Assembly: GCA_900315775.1 (NCBI GenBank)
Contig: ONAJ01000008.1
Coordinates: 1-61,220 of the forward strand
Direction: 5' to 3'
Source of the DNA: an uncultured Prevotella sp.
GTDB taxonomy: Bacteria; Bacteroidota; Bacteroidia; Bacteroidales; Bacteroidaceae
DNA length: 61,220 bases
Program-made: the position numbers and the translations under genes
Notes under the pieces: model-generated
What the model saw: the letters and a program-made list of their open reading frames with translations, nothing else
The model's database searches: none
What the model was told of the DNA's origin: nothing
Shown here: piece after piece, positions 52,917 to 61,184 of the stretch
How the letters are laid out: each line of letters starts with the position of its first letter
How positions within the stretch are numbered: the stretch's first letter is position 1

Positions 52917-54860
52917 GTGATTGACCGTCAGACCATAGACAGGATTATGGAAGCCGCCAATATTGTAGAGGTGGTCAGTGAGTTTGTCACTCTTCGTAAA
53001 AGTGGTTCAAACTACAAGGGACTATGCCCTTTCCATAACGAACGCACACCTTCTTTCGTAGTTTCTCCGGCACGTAACACTTGTCACTGTTTCGGTTGCG
53101 GACAGGGTGGAAACCCCGTATCGTTTATCATGGAACACGAACAGATGACCTACCCCGAGGCGCTGCGATGGCTGGCAAACAAATATCACATAGAGATAAA
53201 GGAACGCGAGATGACCTCCGAGGAGCGCGAGGCAGAGAATATGCGCGACTCTATGTATATCGTCAACGAATGGGCTGCGACATATTTCGAGGACCTTCTG
53301 CACAACAATACCGACGGCAACGCCATAGGTATGCAGTATTTCCGGAGTCGCGGCATCCGTGACGACATCATAAAGAAGTTCCGACTGGGTTACGACCTCG
53401 CCGACGGTCAGGCGCTGCCAAAAACGGCAAAGGCTAAGGGCTACAAGGACGAGTTCCTCGTGGCTACGGGAATATGTTACCGTCGTGAACGCGACAACAT
53501 GCTCATAGACCGCTATGCAGGACGCGTGATGTTCCCCTGGATAGGAATGAACGGAAAGGTGGTGGGCTTCGGAGGACGTAAACTCGACGCCGCCACGAAG
53601 GGCGTACAACAGAAATATGTCAACTCGCCAGACTCTGAAATATACCACAAGGACCAGCAGCTCTACGGCATCTACCAGGCGAAGAAAGCCATAGCCCGTG
53701 AGGACTGCGTGTATATGGTCGAAGGATATACCGACGTCATCGCTATGCATCAGTGTGGCATCGAGAATGTGGTAGCAAACTCCGGAACAGCACTTAGCAT
53801 ACACCAGATACGTATGCTGCACCGCTTCACCAACAACATAGTACTTCTATACGATGGCGATGCGGCAGGAATCCACGCCGCCATGCGTGGTACCGACATG
53901 CTGCTTGCTGAGGGTATGAACATCAAGGTGCTGCTGCTTCCCGACGGTGACGACCCCGACTCGTTTGCACGGAAAAATACTGCTGAAGGTTTCAAACAGT
54001 ATATCGCTGAACACCAGACCGACTTCATCCGCTTTAAGACCCAACTGCTCCTCAACGGAGTGACTGACCCCATAAAGCGCTCGGAAGCCATAAACTCCAT
54101 CGTTCAGAGCATAGCTGTAATAACAGACCCTGTGGTGAGGGCAACATACCTCAACGACTGCGTACAACTGACGGGTATCAACGAAATGACGCTGATAACA
54201 CAGATGAATAAGATGATACGCGCAAGGAGGGAGGAGAAAGAAATGCAGAGAACTCAGCCCTCCACCATCAACCCTCAACCCTCAACCATCAACCATCAAC
54301 CCTCAACCATCAACCCTCAACCTTCCACCATCAACCCCATCGAATGGATTATGGGCGAACTGGTGGTGCGTTACGGAGAGAGAATAATACTTCACGACAT
54401 TCAGGACGACAACGGACAGACCATAGATACAAGTGTTGCGGAGTTCTTGGTGTACAGCCTGCAGGAGGACGACCTGCGACTGCAGTCGGAGGAGATATGG
54501 AGAATACTCTGCGAGGCTGCCGAGAAGAGCGCCGACCGCTCCTGGCGCGCTGAACAGTACTTCCTGCAACATGAGGACATAACAATCAGTCAGCTGGCAC
54601 AGAAACTGGCAACAGAAAGGGTGCTGCTCAGCGAGAAGCTGCAGAAGAACTACACCGACAAGGAACTGTTCAACAAGACCCAACACGTGCTGCTGGACTT
54701 CAGAATGAACTATATCACCAACCGAATGCGTGAAATAGAGAAAGAAATAAAACTTAACACCAACGACAACACAAAGATGCAAGAGCTCATGAAGGAATAT
54801 ATGGACATGAAGACCATACAGAAAGAGCTGGCAAAGGAAATAGGTAAAAAAATGATATAA
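52917..54860 (+). CDS. dnaG: DNA primase with an in-frame heptamer insertion
   Basis: The GTG at 52917 gives VIDRQTIDRIMEAANIVEVV, the normal DnaG N-terminus (647 residues); upstream in-frame sequence is the repeat array and promoter, so longer starts are rejected. Domains: CHC2 zinc finger (CPFHNERTPSF, CHCFGCGQGG, about 36-65), RNA polymerase/Toprim domain (MVEGYTDVIAMHQ, LLYDGDAAG) to about 420, and the DnaB-binding C-terminus from about 480. Between these, residues about 447-474 are four QPSTIN(P/H) units. Primes Okazaki fragments. Confidence 0.94.
   Translation: MIDRQTIDRIMEAANIVEVVSEFVTLRKSGSNYKGLCPFHNERTPSFVVSPARNTCHCFGCGQGGNPVSFIMEHEQMTYPEALRWLANKYHIEIKEREMTSEEREAENMRDSMYIVNEWAATYFEDLLHNNTDGNAIGMQYFRSRGIRDDIIKKFRLGYDLADGQALPKTAKAKGYKDEFLVATGICYRRERDNMLIDRYAGRVMFPWIGMNGKVVGFGGRKLDAATKGVQQKYVNSPDSEIYHKDQQLYGIYQAKKAIAREDCVYMVEGYTDVIAMHQCGIENVVANSGTALSIHQIRMLHRFTNNIVLLYDGDAAGIHAAMRGTDMLLAEGMNIKVLLLPDGDDPDSFARKNTAEGFKQYIAEHQTDFIRFKTQLLLNGVTDPIKRSEAINSIVQSIAVITDPVVRATYLNDCVQLTGINEMTLITQMNKMIRARREEKEMQRTQPSTINPQPSTINHQPSTINPQPSTINPIEWIMGELVVRYGERIILHDIQDDNGQTIDTSVAEFLVYSLQEDDLRLQSEEIWRILCEAAEKSADRSWRAEQYFLQHEDITISQLAQKLATERVLLSEKLQKNYTDKELFNKTQHVLLDFRMNYITNRMREIEKEIKLNTNDNTKMQELMKEYMDMKTIQKELAKEIGKKMI
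54258..54334 (+). repeat. Heptamer array CCATCAA/CCCTCAA x11 inside dnaG
   Basis: Eleven contiguous heptamers (77 bp), mostly CCATCAA and CCCTCAA with CCCTCCA and CCTTCCA variants, encode the repeated QPSTINP linker. Confidence 0.92.
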
Positions 54861-54863
54861 ACT

Positions 54864-55346
54864 ATGAGATTATTATTTACAACACTTCTTATTTTCATCG
54901 GCCTGGAGTGCTCGGCACAGATGCCCGCAGTAACTCTGAAGGCTATGGACGGCAAGACTGTAACTACAGACACGCTGTCAAACAACGGTAAACCAATAAT
55001 CATAGACTTCTTCGCAACGTGGTGCAAGCCCTGTAACAGAGAGCTCAACGCCATCAACGAGGTGTATGAGGACTGGGTAGAGGAAACGGGTGTGAAACTC
55101 ATTGCTATCAGCATCGACAAGGCACAGGATATTAATAAGGTGAAACCTATGGTCGATGGCTACGGATGGACATACGACGTGCTTCTCGACCCTAACAGCG
55201 ACCTGCGTCGTGCTTTGGGAATACAGATGATTCCCTACACGCTTATCCTTGACGGCAAGGGCAACATCGTATATCGACACAACGGATATACCGACGGCGA
55301 AGAGGAGGAACTTATAGAAACGGTAAGAAAAATCTCTAATCAGTAA
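54864..55346 (+). CDS. TlpA-like periplasmic thioredoxin-family protein
   Basis: The 160-residue protein has a signal peptide (MRLLFTTLLIFIGLECSAQ) and a TlpA/ResA-type thioredoxin fold with FFATWCKPCNREL (CKPC active site at about 53-56) and MIPYTLILDGKG containing cis-Pro. It probably reduces disulphides in exported proteins. It starts 3 nt after dnaG and overlaps the next gene by one base. Confidence 0.88.
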   Translation: MRLLFTTLLIFIGLECSAQMPAVTLKAMDGKTVTTDTLSNNGKPIIIDFFATWCKPCNRELNAINEVYEDWVEETGVKLIAISIDKAQDINKVKPMVDGYGWTYDVLLDPNSDLRRALGIQMIPYTLILDGKGNIVYRHNGYTDGEEEELIETVRKISNQ

Positions 55347-56977
55347 TGAAGAAGATAATAGCGACATTTCTACTCGCACTACCTCTTGGCGTCGCAGCAC
55401 AGTCTGACTACGGAAAGGTTACCGTAACGGGAAGCATACAAAGCGACGTGCTCATTCCCGAGGAGGACAAGAAGATTGGTGCCGAGAAATATAAGGAATG
55501 GGGACTCACCAACACCTATGCCGACCTTAACATGATGTCGAAACACCTCGATTTAGGCGGACGCGTGGAGTTCACCCGTTTCCCTATGCCTGGCTACGAG
55601 CCCGACTTCAAAGGCTGGGGACTTGCTAACATCTATGCACGTATGCACTGCGACGGTCTCGAGGTAACACTGGGAAACTTCTACGAGCAGTTCGGCTCCG
55701 GATTTATTCTCCGAACATACGAAGAGCGTTCTCTGGGTGTTGACAACTCACTGCTCGGAGCACGTGTGGTAACGTCACCCGTCAAGGGCGTAAGACTAAA
55801 GGCTCTCAGCGGTTTCCAGCGCCGTTACTGGTCGTACAACGATGCTCTCATCTCCGGTGCCGACGTAGAACTGGGTATCGACGAGTGGATAAGTCCCTTG
55901 AAGAACAGCAACACATACGTCACCATCGGTGGTTCGTGGGTTAACAAACAGGAGAGCGACGAGGTCATTCTCACCGACGCCACCCACCGTCTTAACCTGC
56001 CCAAGAACGTTAATGCGTGGGATGCGAGGGTGCGAGTGCAGAAAGGTGCTGTCAACGTTCTTGCCGAATATGCGCAGAAGACGCAAGACCCTTCGTTCGA
56101 CAACGGATACATCTATCGCCGCGGATATGTAGCTATGCTCTCTGCAAGCTACTCCAAGAGGGGCATGAGTGCCCTACTCCAGGCTAAGCGCTCCGACAAC
56201 ATGTCGTTCCGCAGTCAACGTTCTATGAATGGCATCTCGTCGTTCATCAACCACCTGCCTGCCTTCACTATGGAACATACCTACGCTCTGGCAGCGCTAT
56301 ACCCCTACGCCACACAGCCTCTCGGCGAGTGGGCTTACCAGGCAGAACTGGGCTATCAGTTTAAACGTCACACGTTGTTGGGCGGAAAGTACGGCACAGG
56401 CGTGAAGGTCAACTTCTCGCATGTCCACTCCATACAGAAGAACACCGACGGAACGGGCGGACCGGGCACCAACGGCTACCACTCTGCGTTCTGGAAGTGG
56501 GGCGACCAGACATACTATCAGGACATTAACGTGCAGTTAGACAAGAAGTTATCGAAGAGCTTTAAACTCAACCTTATGTATATGAACCAACGCTACAACA
56601 AAAGTGTTATCGAGGGTGAAGGAGGCATGATTCACTCTAACATCTTCGTTGCCGAGGGGAAATATCAGTTCAACAAAAAGGTTACGCTGCGCAGCGAGCT
56701 TCAATATCTCACCACCGCCGGCGATCAGGGCGACTGGGCTTTCGGACTTATGGAGCTGTCGCTGCAGCCTCACTGGATGCTCACCGTAAGCGATATGTAC
56801 AACTGCGGCGCTACGAAGACACACTACTACATGGGAGCCGTAACCTTCAACCACAAGAGCCACCGCTTGCAGGTGGGATATGCACGAACACGCGCCGGCT
56901 TCAACTGCTCCGGAGGTGTGTGCCGCTATGTTCCTGCCAGTCGCGGTGTAACTGTTAATTACAACTATAATTTCTAA
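55346..56977 (+). CDS. DUF6029 family outer-membrane beta-barrel-like protein
   Basis: The 543-residue protein has a signal peptide (LLALPLGVAAQ) and alternating aromatic beta-strands ending in VTVNYNYNF, a C-terminal Phe suited to outer-membrane insertion. I associate GSIQSDVLIPEED and GNFYEQFGSGFILRTYEERSLG with DUF6029 in Bacteroidales. Role unknown; possibly linked to the exported thiol proteins beside it. Confidence 0.75.
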   Translation: MKKIIATFLLALPLGVAAQSDYGKVTVTGSIQSDVLIPEEDKKIGAEKYKEWGLTNTYADLNMMSKHLDLGGRVEFTRFPMPGYEPDFKGWGLANIYARMHCDGLEVTLGNFYEQFGSGFILRTYEERSLGVDNSLLGARVVTSPVKGVRLKALSGFQRRYWSYNDALISGADVELGIDEWISPLKNSNTYVTIGGSWVNKQESDEVILTDATHRLNLPKNVNAWDARVRVQKGAVNVLAEYAQKTQDPSFDNGYIYRRGYVAMLSASYSKRGMSALLQAKRSDNMSFRSQRSMNGISSFINHLPAFTMEHTYALAALYPYATQPLGEWAYQAELGYQFKRHTLLGGKYGTGVKVNFSHVHSIQKNTDGTGGPGTNGYHSAFWKWGDQTYYQDINVQLDKKLSKSFKLNLMYMNQRYNKSVIEGEGGMIHSNIFVAEGKYQFNKKVTLRSELQYLTTAGDQGDWAFGLMELSLQPHWMLTVSDMYNCGATKTHYYMGAVTFNHKSHRLQVGYARTRAGFNCSGGVCRYVPASRGVTVNYNYNF

Positions 56978-57005
56978 TTGAAAGTTGAGAATTGATAATT
57001 GAGAA
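56978..57005 (+). repeat. Heptamer array TTGAAAG/TTGAGAA x4
   Basis: TTGAAAG, TTGAGAA, TTGATAA, TTGAGAA directly follow the DUF6029 stop codon. Confidence 0.82.
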
Positions 57006-57039
57006 CCAACGGTCTTTCAAAGTGAAACGGAGAAAAATT

Positions 57040-57849
57040 ATGATTACCTTTAGACCCAATAATCATGCATTACGCTTTATGCTTTATGCATTAGCAATCA
57101 CCCTCCTGACGGCATGCAGCAACATCGGTGAGAATGAGCGGTACATCTATGTTCCTCCCACCGAGACCACACACAACGTCCTCATCGAGGACTTCACCGG
57201 TCAGCGTTGCGTCAACTGTCCTACTGCCACACAGAAGATAAAAGAACTCGAGGCGGAATATGGCGACAGAATCATTGCCGTAGCCATCCACTGCGGTCCC
57301 TTTGCCCACCGCTCCACTATGAGCAGTCCCCTCCTCCCCTTAGGTACCGAGACGGGCGACGAGTACTACCGTCATTGGAATATCGAGGCACAGCCTGCTG
57401 TTGCTGTCAACAGACTGGGAACAATGATATATAATACAAATATGTATGCTACCGCCGTAAGGACGTGCATCGCTATGACAACCACCCTGAACCTCGACGC
57501 CACATGCAAATACGACGAGGGCTCCCGAAAGCTCGACGTCACCATCGACGCCAACACCGCCCAGACCGTCACAGGCAAGCTTGAAGTGTGGCTGGTGGAA
57601 GACAACATTACGGAGACACAGCTGATGCCCGACGGCTCTGCAAACCAGAACTACGTTCATAACCACGTGTTCCGCAAGTCGATTACAAACGACATCTTTG
57701 GCGACCCCATAACGGTAAACAGCAACAAAACCGCTACTACCACCTACTCCACTACATTGGATAGCAGCTGGAAGAGGGAGAACCTCTCCGTCGTTGCCTT
57801 CATAAGCGACAACACGGGAGTTGTACAGGTAATAAAATCATCATTATAA
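57040..57849 (+). CDS. Omp28-like outer membrane lipoprotein
   Basis: From ATG 57040 the 269-residue protein has a lipoprotein signal ending LLTAC (Cys about 24) and the Omp28 motif VLIEDFTGQRCVNCPTA, followed by a thioredoxin-like domain (IIAVAIHCGPF, AQPAVAVNR). Omp28-like proteins occur in Porphyromonas and relatives; the CxxC could be redox active. Part of the signal-peptide coding sequence (HALRFMLYAL) is itself a heptamer array. Confidence 0.82.
   Translation: MITFRPNNHALRFMLYALAITLLTACSNIGENERYIYVPPTETTHNVLIEDFTGQRCVNCPTATQKIKELEAEYGDRIIAVAIHCGPFAHRSTMSSPLLPLGTETGDEYYRHWNIEAQPAVAVNRLGTMIYNTNMYATAVRTCIAMTTTLNLDATCKYDEGSRKLDVTIDANTAQTVTGKLEVWLVEDNITETQLMPDGSANQNYVHNHVFRKSITNDIFGDPITVNSNKTATTTYSTTLDSSWKRENLSVVAFISDNTGVVQVIKSSL
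57065..57092 (+). repeat. Heptamer array ATGCATT/ATGCTTT x4 inside a signal peptide
   Basis: ATGCATT, ACGCTTT, ATGCTTT, ATGCATT encode part of the hydrophobic core of the Omp28-like lipoprotein signal. Confidence 0.75.
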
Positions 57850-57861
57850 ACATTATAGAAT

Positions 57862-58500
57862 ATGAAAAAGGTTTTTACTTTATTATTTCTTATCGCCGGC
57901 ACATTAAGTGCCTCTGCTCAACTGCAGTTTGTTGATGCACAAGGAAAAGAAGTTCCCAACGGAACTACTCTGAACATCGAAGCACGTATAATTGACGACG
58001 GCTTCGGCGACGTACTTATCGAAGGCAATAGCGGACTCTCCGTAAAAAACACAAGTGCTAACGTCGTTGGCACCAGCGTCAAGTGGGACGTCCAGCAACT
58101 CGACAACGGCTCGGTACAGGTATGTTTCCCAGCCAACTGCGTCAGTCACGATGCTGTAGGCACCTACGACACCGACAAAGGTACCCTTGCAGGAAATGAG
58201 GTAAAAGAACTCAGTTCTGAGTGGTATGCCGACAACTACAACGCCTACGGAAATGCCAAAGTGGTATATACCCTCTACGCTTACGACTATAACGGTCTTA
58301 GTTACACCAACCAGCGTGTAGAATCCACCATTACCGTAAACTTCTCGTTCACTGCTTCTGCTGCTATCGAGAACGTAAAGGCAGCACAGAACACTAAGGA
58401 AATCTTCACCCTGGACGGTCGTCGTAGCAACCAGATGCAGAAAGGCGTAAACCTTGTGCGCATGGGCAACGGAAGTGTTCGTAAGGTATTATCAAAGTAA
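57862..58500 (+). CDS. Secreted protein with possible T9SS sorting tail
   Basis: The 212-residue protein has a signal peptide (MKKVFTLLFLIAGTLSASAQ), a beta-rich domain (about 22-165) and a C-terminal segment IFTLDGRRSNQMQKGVNLVR then GSVRKVLSK, resembling short T9SS type A sorting signals in Prevotella. The main domain is unknown. It is 12 nt after the Omp28-like gene. Confidence 0.7.
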   Translation: MKKVFTLLFLIAGTLSASAQLQFVDAQGKEVPNGTTLNIEARIIDDGFGDVLIEGNSGLSVKNTSANVVGTSVKWDVQQLDNGSVQVCFPANCVSHDAVGTYDTDKGTLAGNEVKELSSEWYADNYNAYGNAKVVYTLYAYDYNGLSYTNQRVESTITVNFSFTASAAIENVKAAQNTKEIFTLDGRRSNQMQKGVNLVRMGNGSVRKVLSK

Positions 58501-58528
58501 GTAAAACAACCATTACAATAACATGATT

Positions 58529-60304
58529 ATGAAAAAGCAAATTTTCGCAGCATTAGCTTTTATTTTAGCTCTTTGCTCTAATGCACAGACTGCAAGTGCA
58601 GCAACAATTACCCCAACAGGAAATCAGGTATGGTGGGGTTACTTCAACGAAAGCGACTTCCAGACATTAGACGACATCATCGGTACAGGAAATCCTATGA
58701 CACTGATGGCAGCTATTTACGTTCCTGCTAACCACGAGCAGCTCGGCGCTTCCACCATCAAGGCTATTCGTGTCTATCTGTCTTCCAGCGTTGTTTCAAG
58801 CCTCAGCGATATGAAGATATGGGTTTCTAAGAATCTGCCTAACGACATCAGCCAGGCTGACTACGTTGAAGACGTCAAAGACGCTTTGGTTGCCGACGCC
58901 AACGACTTCCAGCTGACAACCCCTTACGCCGTTAACAACGAAGGCTTCTACATCGGTTACTGCGTAACAAGCTCTACAGGATATTTCATCCGCGTAGGAG
59001 GTAAATCCATTCCTAACGCAGCATGGCTTGGTAACCCAGCCGTAAATATGAATTGGACAGACCTTAACGAATTAGACCTCGGCAAACTGGCTATGCAGAT
59101 CCTCGTCGATGGCGGTGACTTCAAGGACTACGGCGCCTCAGCAAATAACTTCGAGCGTACAGTAGTTGCCCTCGGTGAGACCGTTGATGTTCCTGTAGAA
59201 GTAACAAACACAGGTAAGAACACCATTACAAGCCTCTCATACACAGTAACCGTCAACGGCAACACCTCTGCCGAGAAGACCATCAGCTCACTCAACATTC
59301 CTTATGGAGCTATGACAGTTGTTCCGTTCGCTGTAAATGCTGAGACCACAACAGGTAAGAATGCTACAACAATTACTATCACAAAGGTTAACGGCAATAC
59401 CAACGAGACAGCAAACAACAAGTCAACAGGATACATCACCACCGTTGAGACACTGAAGGCGTGGACAAGAAACGTGCTCATCGAAGAGTTCACCACAGAG
59501 CAGTGTCAGTATTGTCCTCAGGCTGCAAAGGGTCTTTCTTCATTCCTCGAGAAATATCCTGACACCGCAAATCGTGTAGCCGTAGCTTGTCATCACGCAG
59601 GTTTCGGCACCGACTGGCTTACACTCCCCGCTTCCAGCGACTATTGCTGGTTCTATAACGAAGGCGGCAGTGTCTATGCACCAGCATTCATGTACGACCG
59701 CTACGCAGGCAAGAGCTACACCCCAGTAGTAAGTCGCGAGATAGATGCTGAAGGCTACAAGAAACAAGTAGAAAAGCGTCTTGATGTCGTTGCTTACGCT
59801 GACGTCCATATCTCACCAGTACTTAACACCGAGACTAACACCATCGACGTAACAGTATATTGCGAACGCGGATGGGACTACTCTATCACACCAGCACGCC
59901 TCACACTCTTCGTTACAGAAGACAATATCATCGCTCGTAAGCAGGTTGGCGCCAGCGGAATGTTCATCCACCAGCACGTAGTACGTGCAGTGAACGACAC
60001 ATGGGGTGAGGTAATTAACTGGACAGGTAACGAGATGTTAACAAAATACTCCTTCAACATCGACCCGTCATGGAAGACCGACGACCTGAAGGTCATCGCC
60101 TTCATCTCTGAGTACGACAGCACCAACCCCGCAGCCTGCAACGTGGAGAACTGCACCGTAGAAAGCCTCACCGATACCGACGGTATCAAGGACGCTAAGG
60201 CAAGCACCACCGCTGCAACATACTACAACCTCGCAGGTCAGAAAGTCGATAAAGACTACAAGGGTATAGTAATCGTCAATGGCAAGAAGGTAGTTAGAAA
60301 ATAA
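58529..60304 (+). CDS. Secreted Omp28-like protein with T9SS sorting tail
   Basis: From ATG 58529 (58523 is an alternative) the 591-residue protein has a signal peptide (FAALAFILALCSNAQTASA), a beta-sandwich domain about 25-290 with Ig-like VTNTGKNTITSL, an Omp28/thioredoxin-like domain from about 310 (VLIEEFTTEQCQYCPQA) and a C-terminal tail YYNLAGQKVDKDYKGIVIVN then KKVVRK, typical of T9SS type A signals. It probably reaches the cell surface. Confidence 0.82.
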   Translation: MKKQIFAALAFILALCSNAQTASAATITPTGNQVWWGYFNESDFQTLDDIIGTGNPMTLMAAIYVPANHEQLGASTIKAIRVYLSSSVVSSLSDMKIWVSKNLPNDISQADYVEDVKDALVADANDFQLTTPYAVNNEGFYIGYCVTSSTGYFIRVGGKSIPNAAWLGNPAVNMNWTDLNELDLGKLAMQILVDGGDFKDYGASANNFERTVVALGETVDVPVEVTNTGKNTITSLSYTVTVNGNTSAEKTISSLNIPYGAMTVVPFAVNAETTTGKNATTITITKVNGNTNETANNKSTGYITTVETLKAWTRNVLIEEFTTEQCQYCPQAAKGLSSFLEKYPDTANRVAVACHHAGFGTDWLTLPASSDYCWFYNEGGSVYAPAFMYDRYAGKSYTPVVSREIDAEGYKKQVEKRLDVVAYADVHISPVLNTETNTIDVTVYCERGWDYSITPARLTLFVTEDNIIARKQVGASGMFIHQHVVRAVNDTWGEVINWTGNEMLTKYSFNIDPSWKTDDLKVIAFISEYDSTNPAACNVENCTVESLTDTDGIKDAKASTTAATYYNLAGQKVDKDYKGIVIVNGKKVVRK

Positions 60305-60330
60305 CTAATCTCGCACCCACAAATAAAAAT

Positions 60331-60357
60331 CGGGACTCCATCGAGTCCCGTTTTTTT
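60331..60357 (+). terminator. Rho-independent terminator
   Basis: CGGGACTC (60331-60338) pairs with GAGTCCCG (60343-60350), followed by seven T. It ends the exported-protein run. Confidence 0.92.
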
Positions 60358-60537
60358 GTTTCTTAATCTTAAAAATCTCTTTATCCATAGGCTACTGAGG
60401 AACTTTACTTTTTCGCCTGCGAAGATACAAATAATACGGGTAATGTCCAAGAATGTCTGAATAATTATTCTAATTCTTTTCTTGTTTTTTATTCTTCAGA
60501 ATCTTAACAACTAAATGTTTTTGCTCTTCAGGGTGCA

Positions 60538-61011
60538 CTATTTCTCTTTGGCTTTTCTTGCAAACTCAAACAGCGACAAGGGCAGATGACAGTAGCCGTC
60601 GGGATTCTTGTCGAGATAATCCTGATGATACTCCTCGGCTGTGTAGAAGTTCTGCAAGGGCAGTTTCTCTACAGCCAAGGGCTGTTTGTAGTTCTTCTGT
60701 TCTTCGGCAAACACCTTCTCGATGACGGGCAAATCTTCCGGGTCGGTATAGTAAACACCTGTACGATAGCGCGTTCCCTCGTCGTGACCCTGCTTATTAA
60801 GACTCGTCGGGTCAATGGCTTTGAAAAACATCTTCAACAGGAATTCAAGGCTGACCACGTCTGGGTAGAACCTCACAAGGACGGTCTCGGCAAAGCCTGT
60901 CTGGTCGGTATAGACCTCCTTATAAGTAGGATTCTCTGTGTGTCCGTTGGCGAATCCCACTTCCGTGATTGCCACGCCCATTATCTGCTTGAAGTAATGC
61001 TCTGTACTTCC
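60538..61011 (-). pseudogene. msrA: Peptide methionine sulfoxide reductase MsrA fragment lacking the catalytic Cys
   Basis: The minus-strand frame matches MsrA from STEHYFKQIMGVAITEVGFANG to the C-terminus (NKQGHDEGTRYRTGVYY, FYTAEEYHQDYL). The normal start with the catalytic GCFWG motif should sit immediately before STEHYF; here a TAG occurs at 61012-61014 and unrelated repeat sequence follows. An internal ATG at 60981 could give 147 residues without the nucleophile. Probably disrupted by rearrangement or insertion. Confidence 0.85.
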
Positions 61012-61170
61012 CTAAAATAAGTTGAATGTTTTTTACCTTAACCCTGCCATAGATTGAATGCCTTTTGAGTACCTTAATCCTTATCCCTGGCAAAAGTTGA
61101 ATGATTCTCTCTTAACCCTTGTTTTGTTGAATATGCTCCGCGGAAAGCTGTTCAATCATATTTAGGGTTT
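61009..61170. repeat. Cluster of imperfect repeats, ATTCAAC N6-7 AGGG(T)TAAGG
   Basis: On the minus strand four copies lie at 61132-61111, 61102-61079, 61059-61036 and 61027-61009, sharing ATTCAA(C/T), a 6-7 nt spacer and AGGG followed by TAAGG-like sequence. A fifth copy in the opposite orientation (TTCAAT N7 AGGGTTT) is at 61151-61170. The cluster begins exactly where msrA homology stops. Confidence 0.7.
61112..61159 (-). CDS. Possible 15-aa leader peptide
   Basis: After a TACCTTTG -7 box (61177-61184, minus) the first ATG at 61159 opens a 15-codon frame, MIEQLSAEHIQQNKG. It could be a leader peptide or the start of a decayed element gene. Confidence 0.25.
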   Translation of the reverse strand: MIEQLSAEHIQQNKG

Positions 61171-61176
61171 GTGGTG

Positions 61177-61184
61177 CAAAGGTA
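61177..61184 (-). promoter_or_regulatory. -7 box facing the repeats and the msrA fragment
   Basis: TACCTTTG on the minus strand; a transcript would start near 61171 and run through the repeat cluster into the msrA fragment. Confidence 0.5.
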
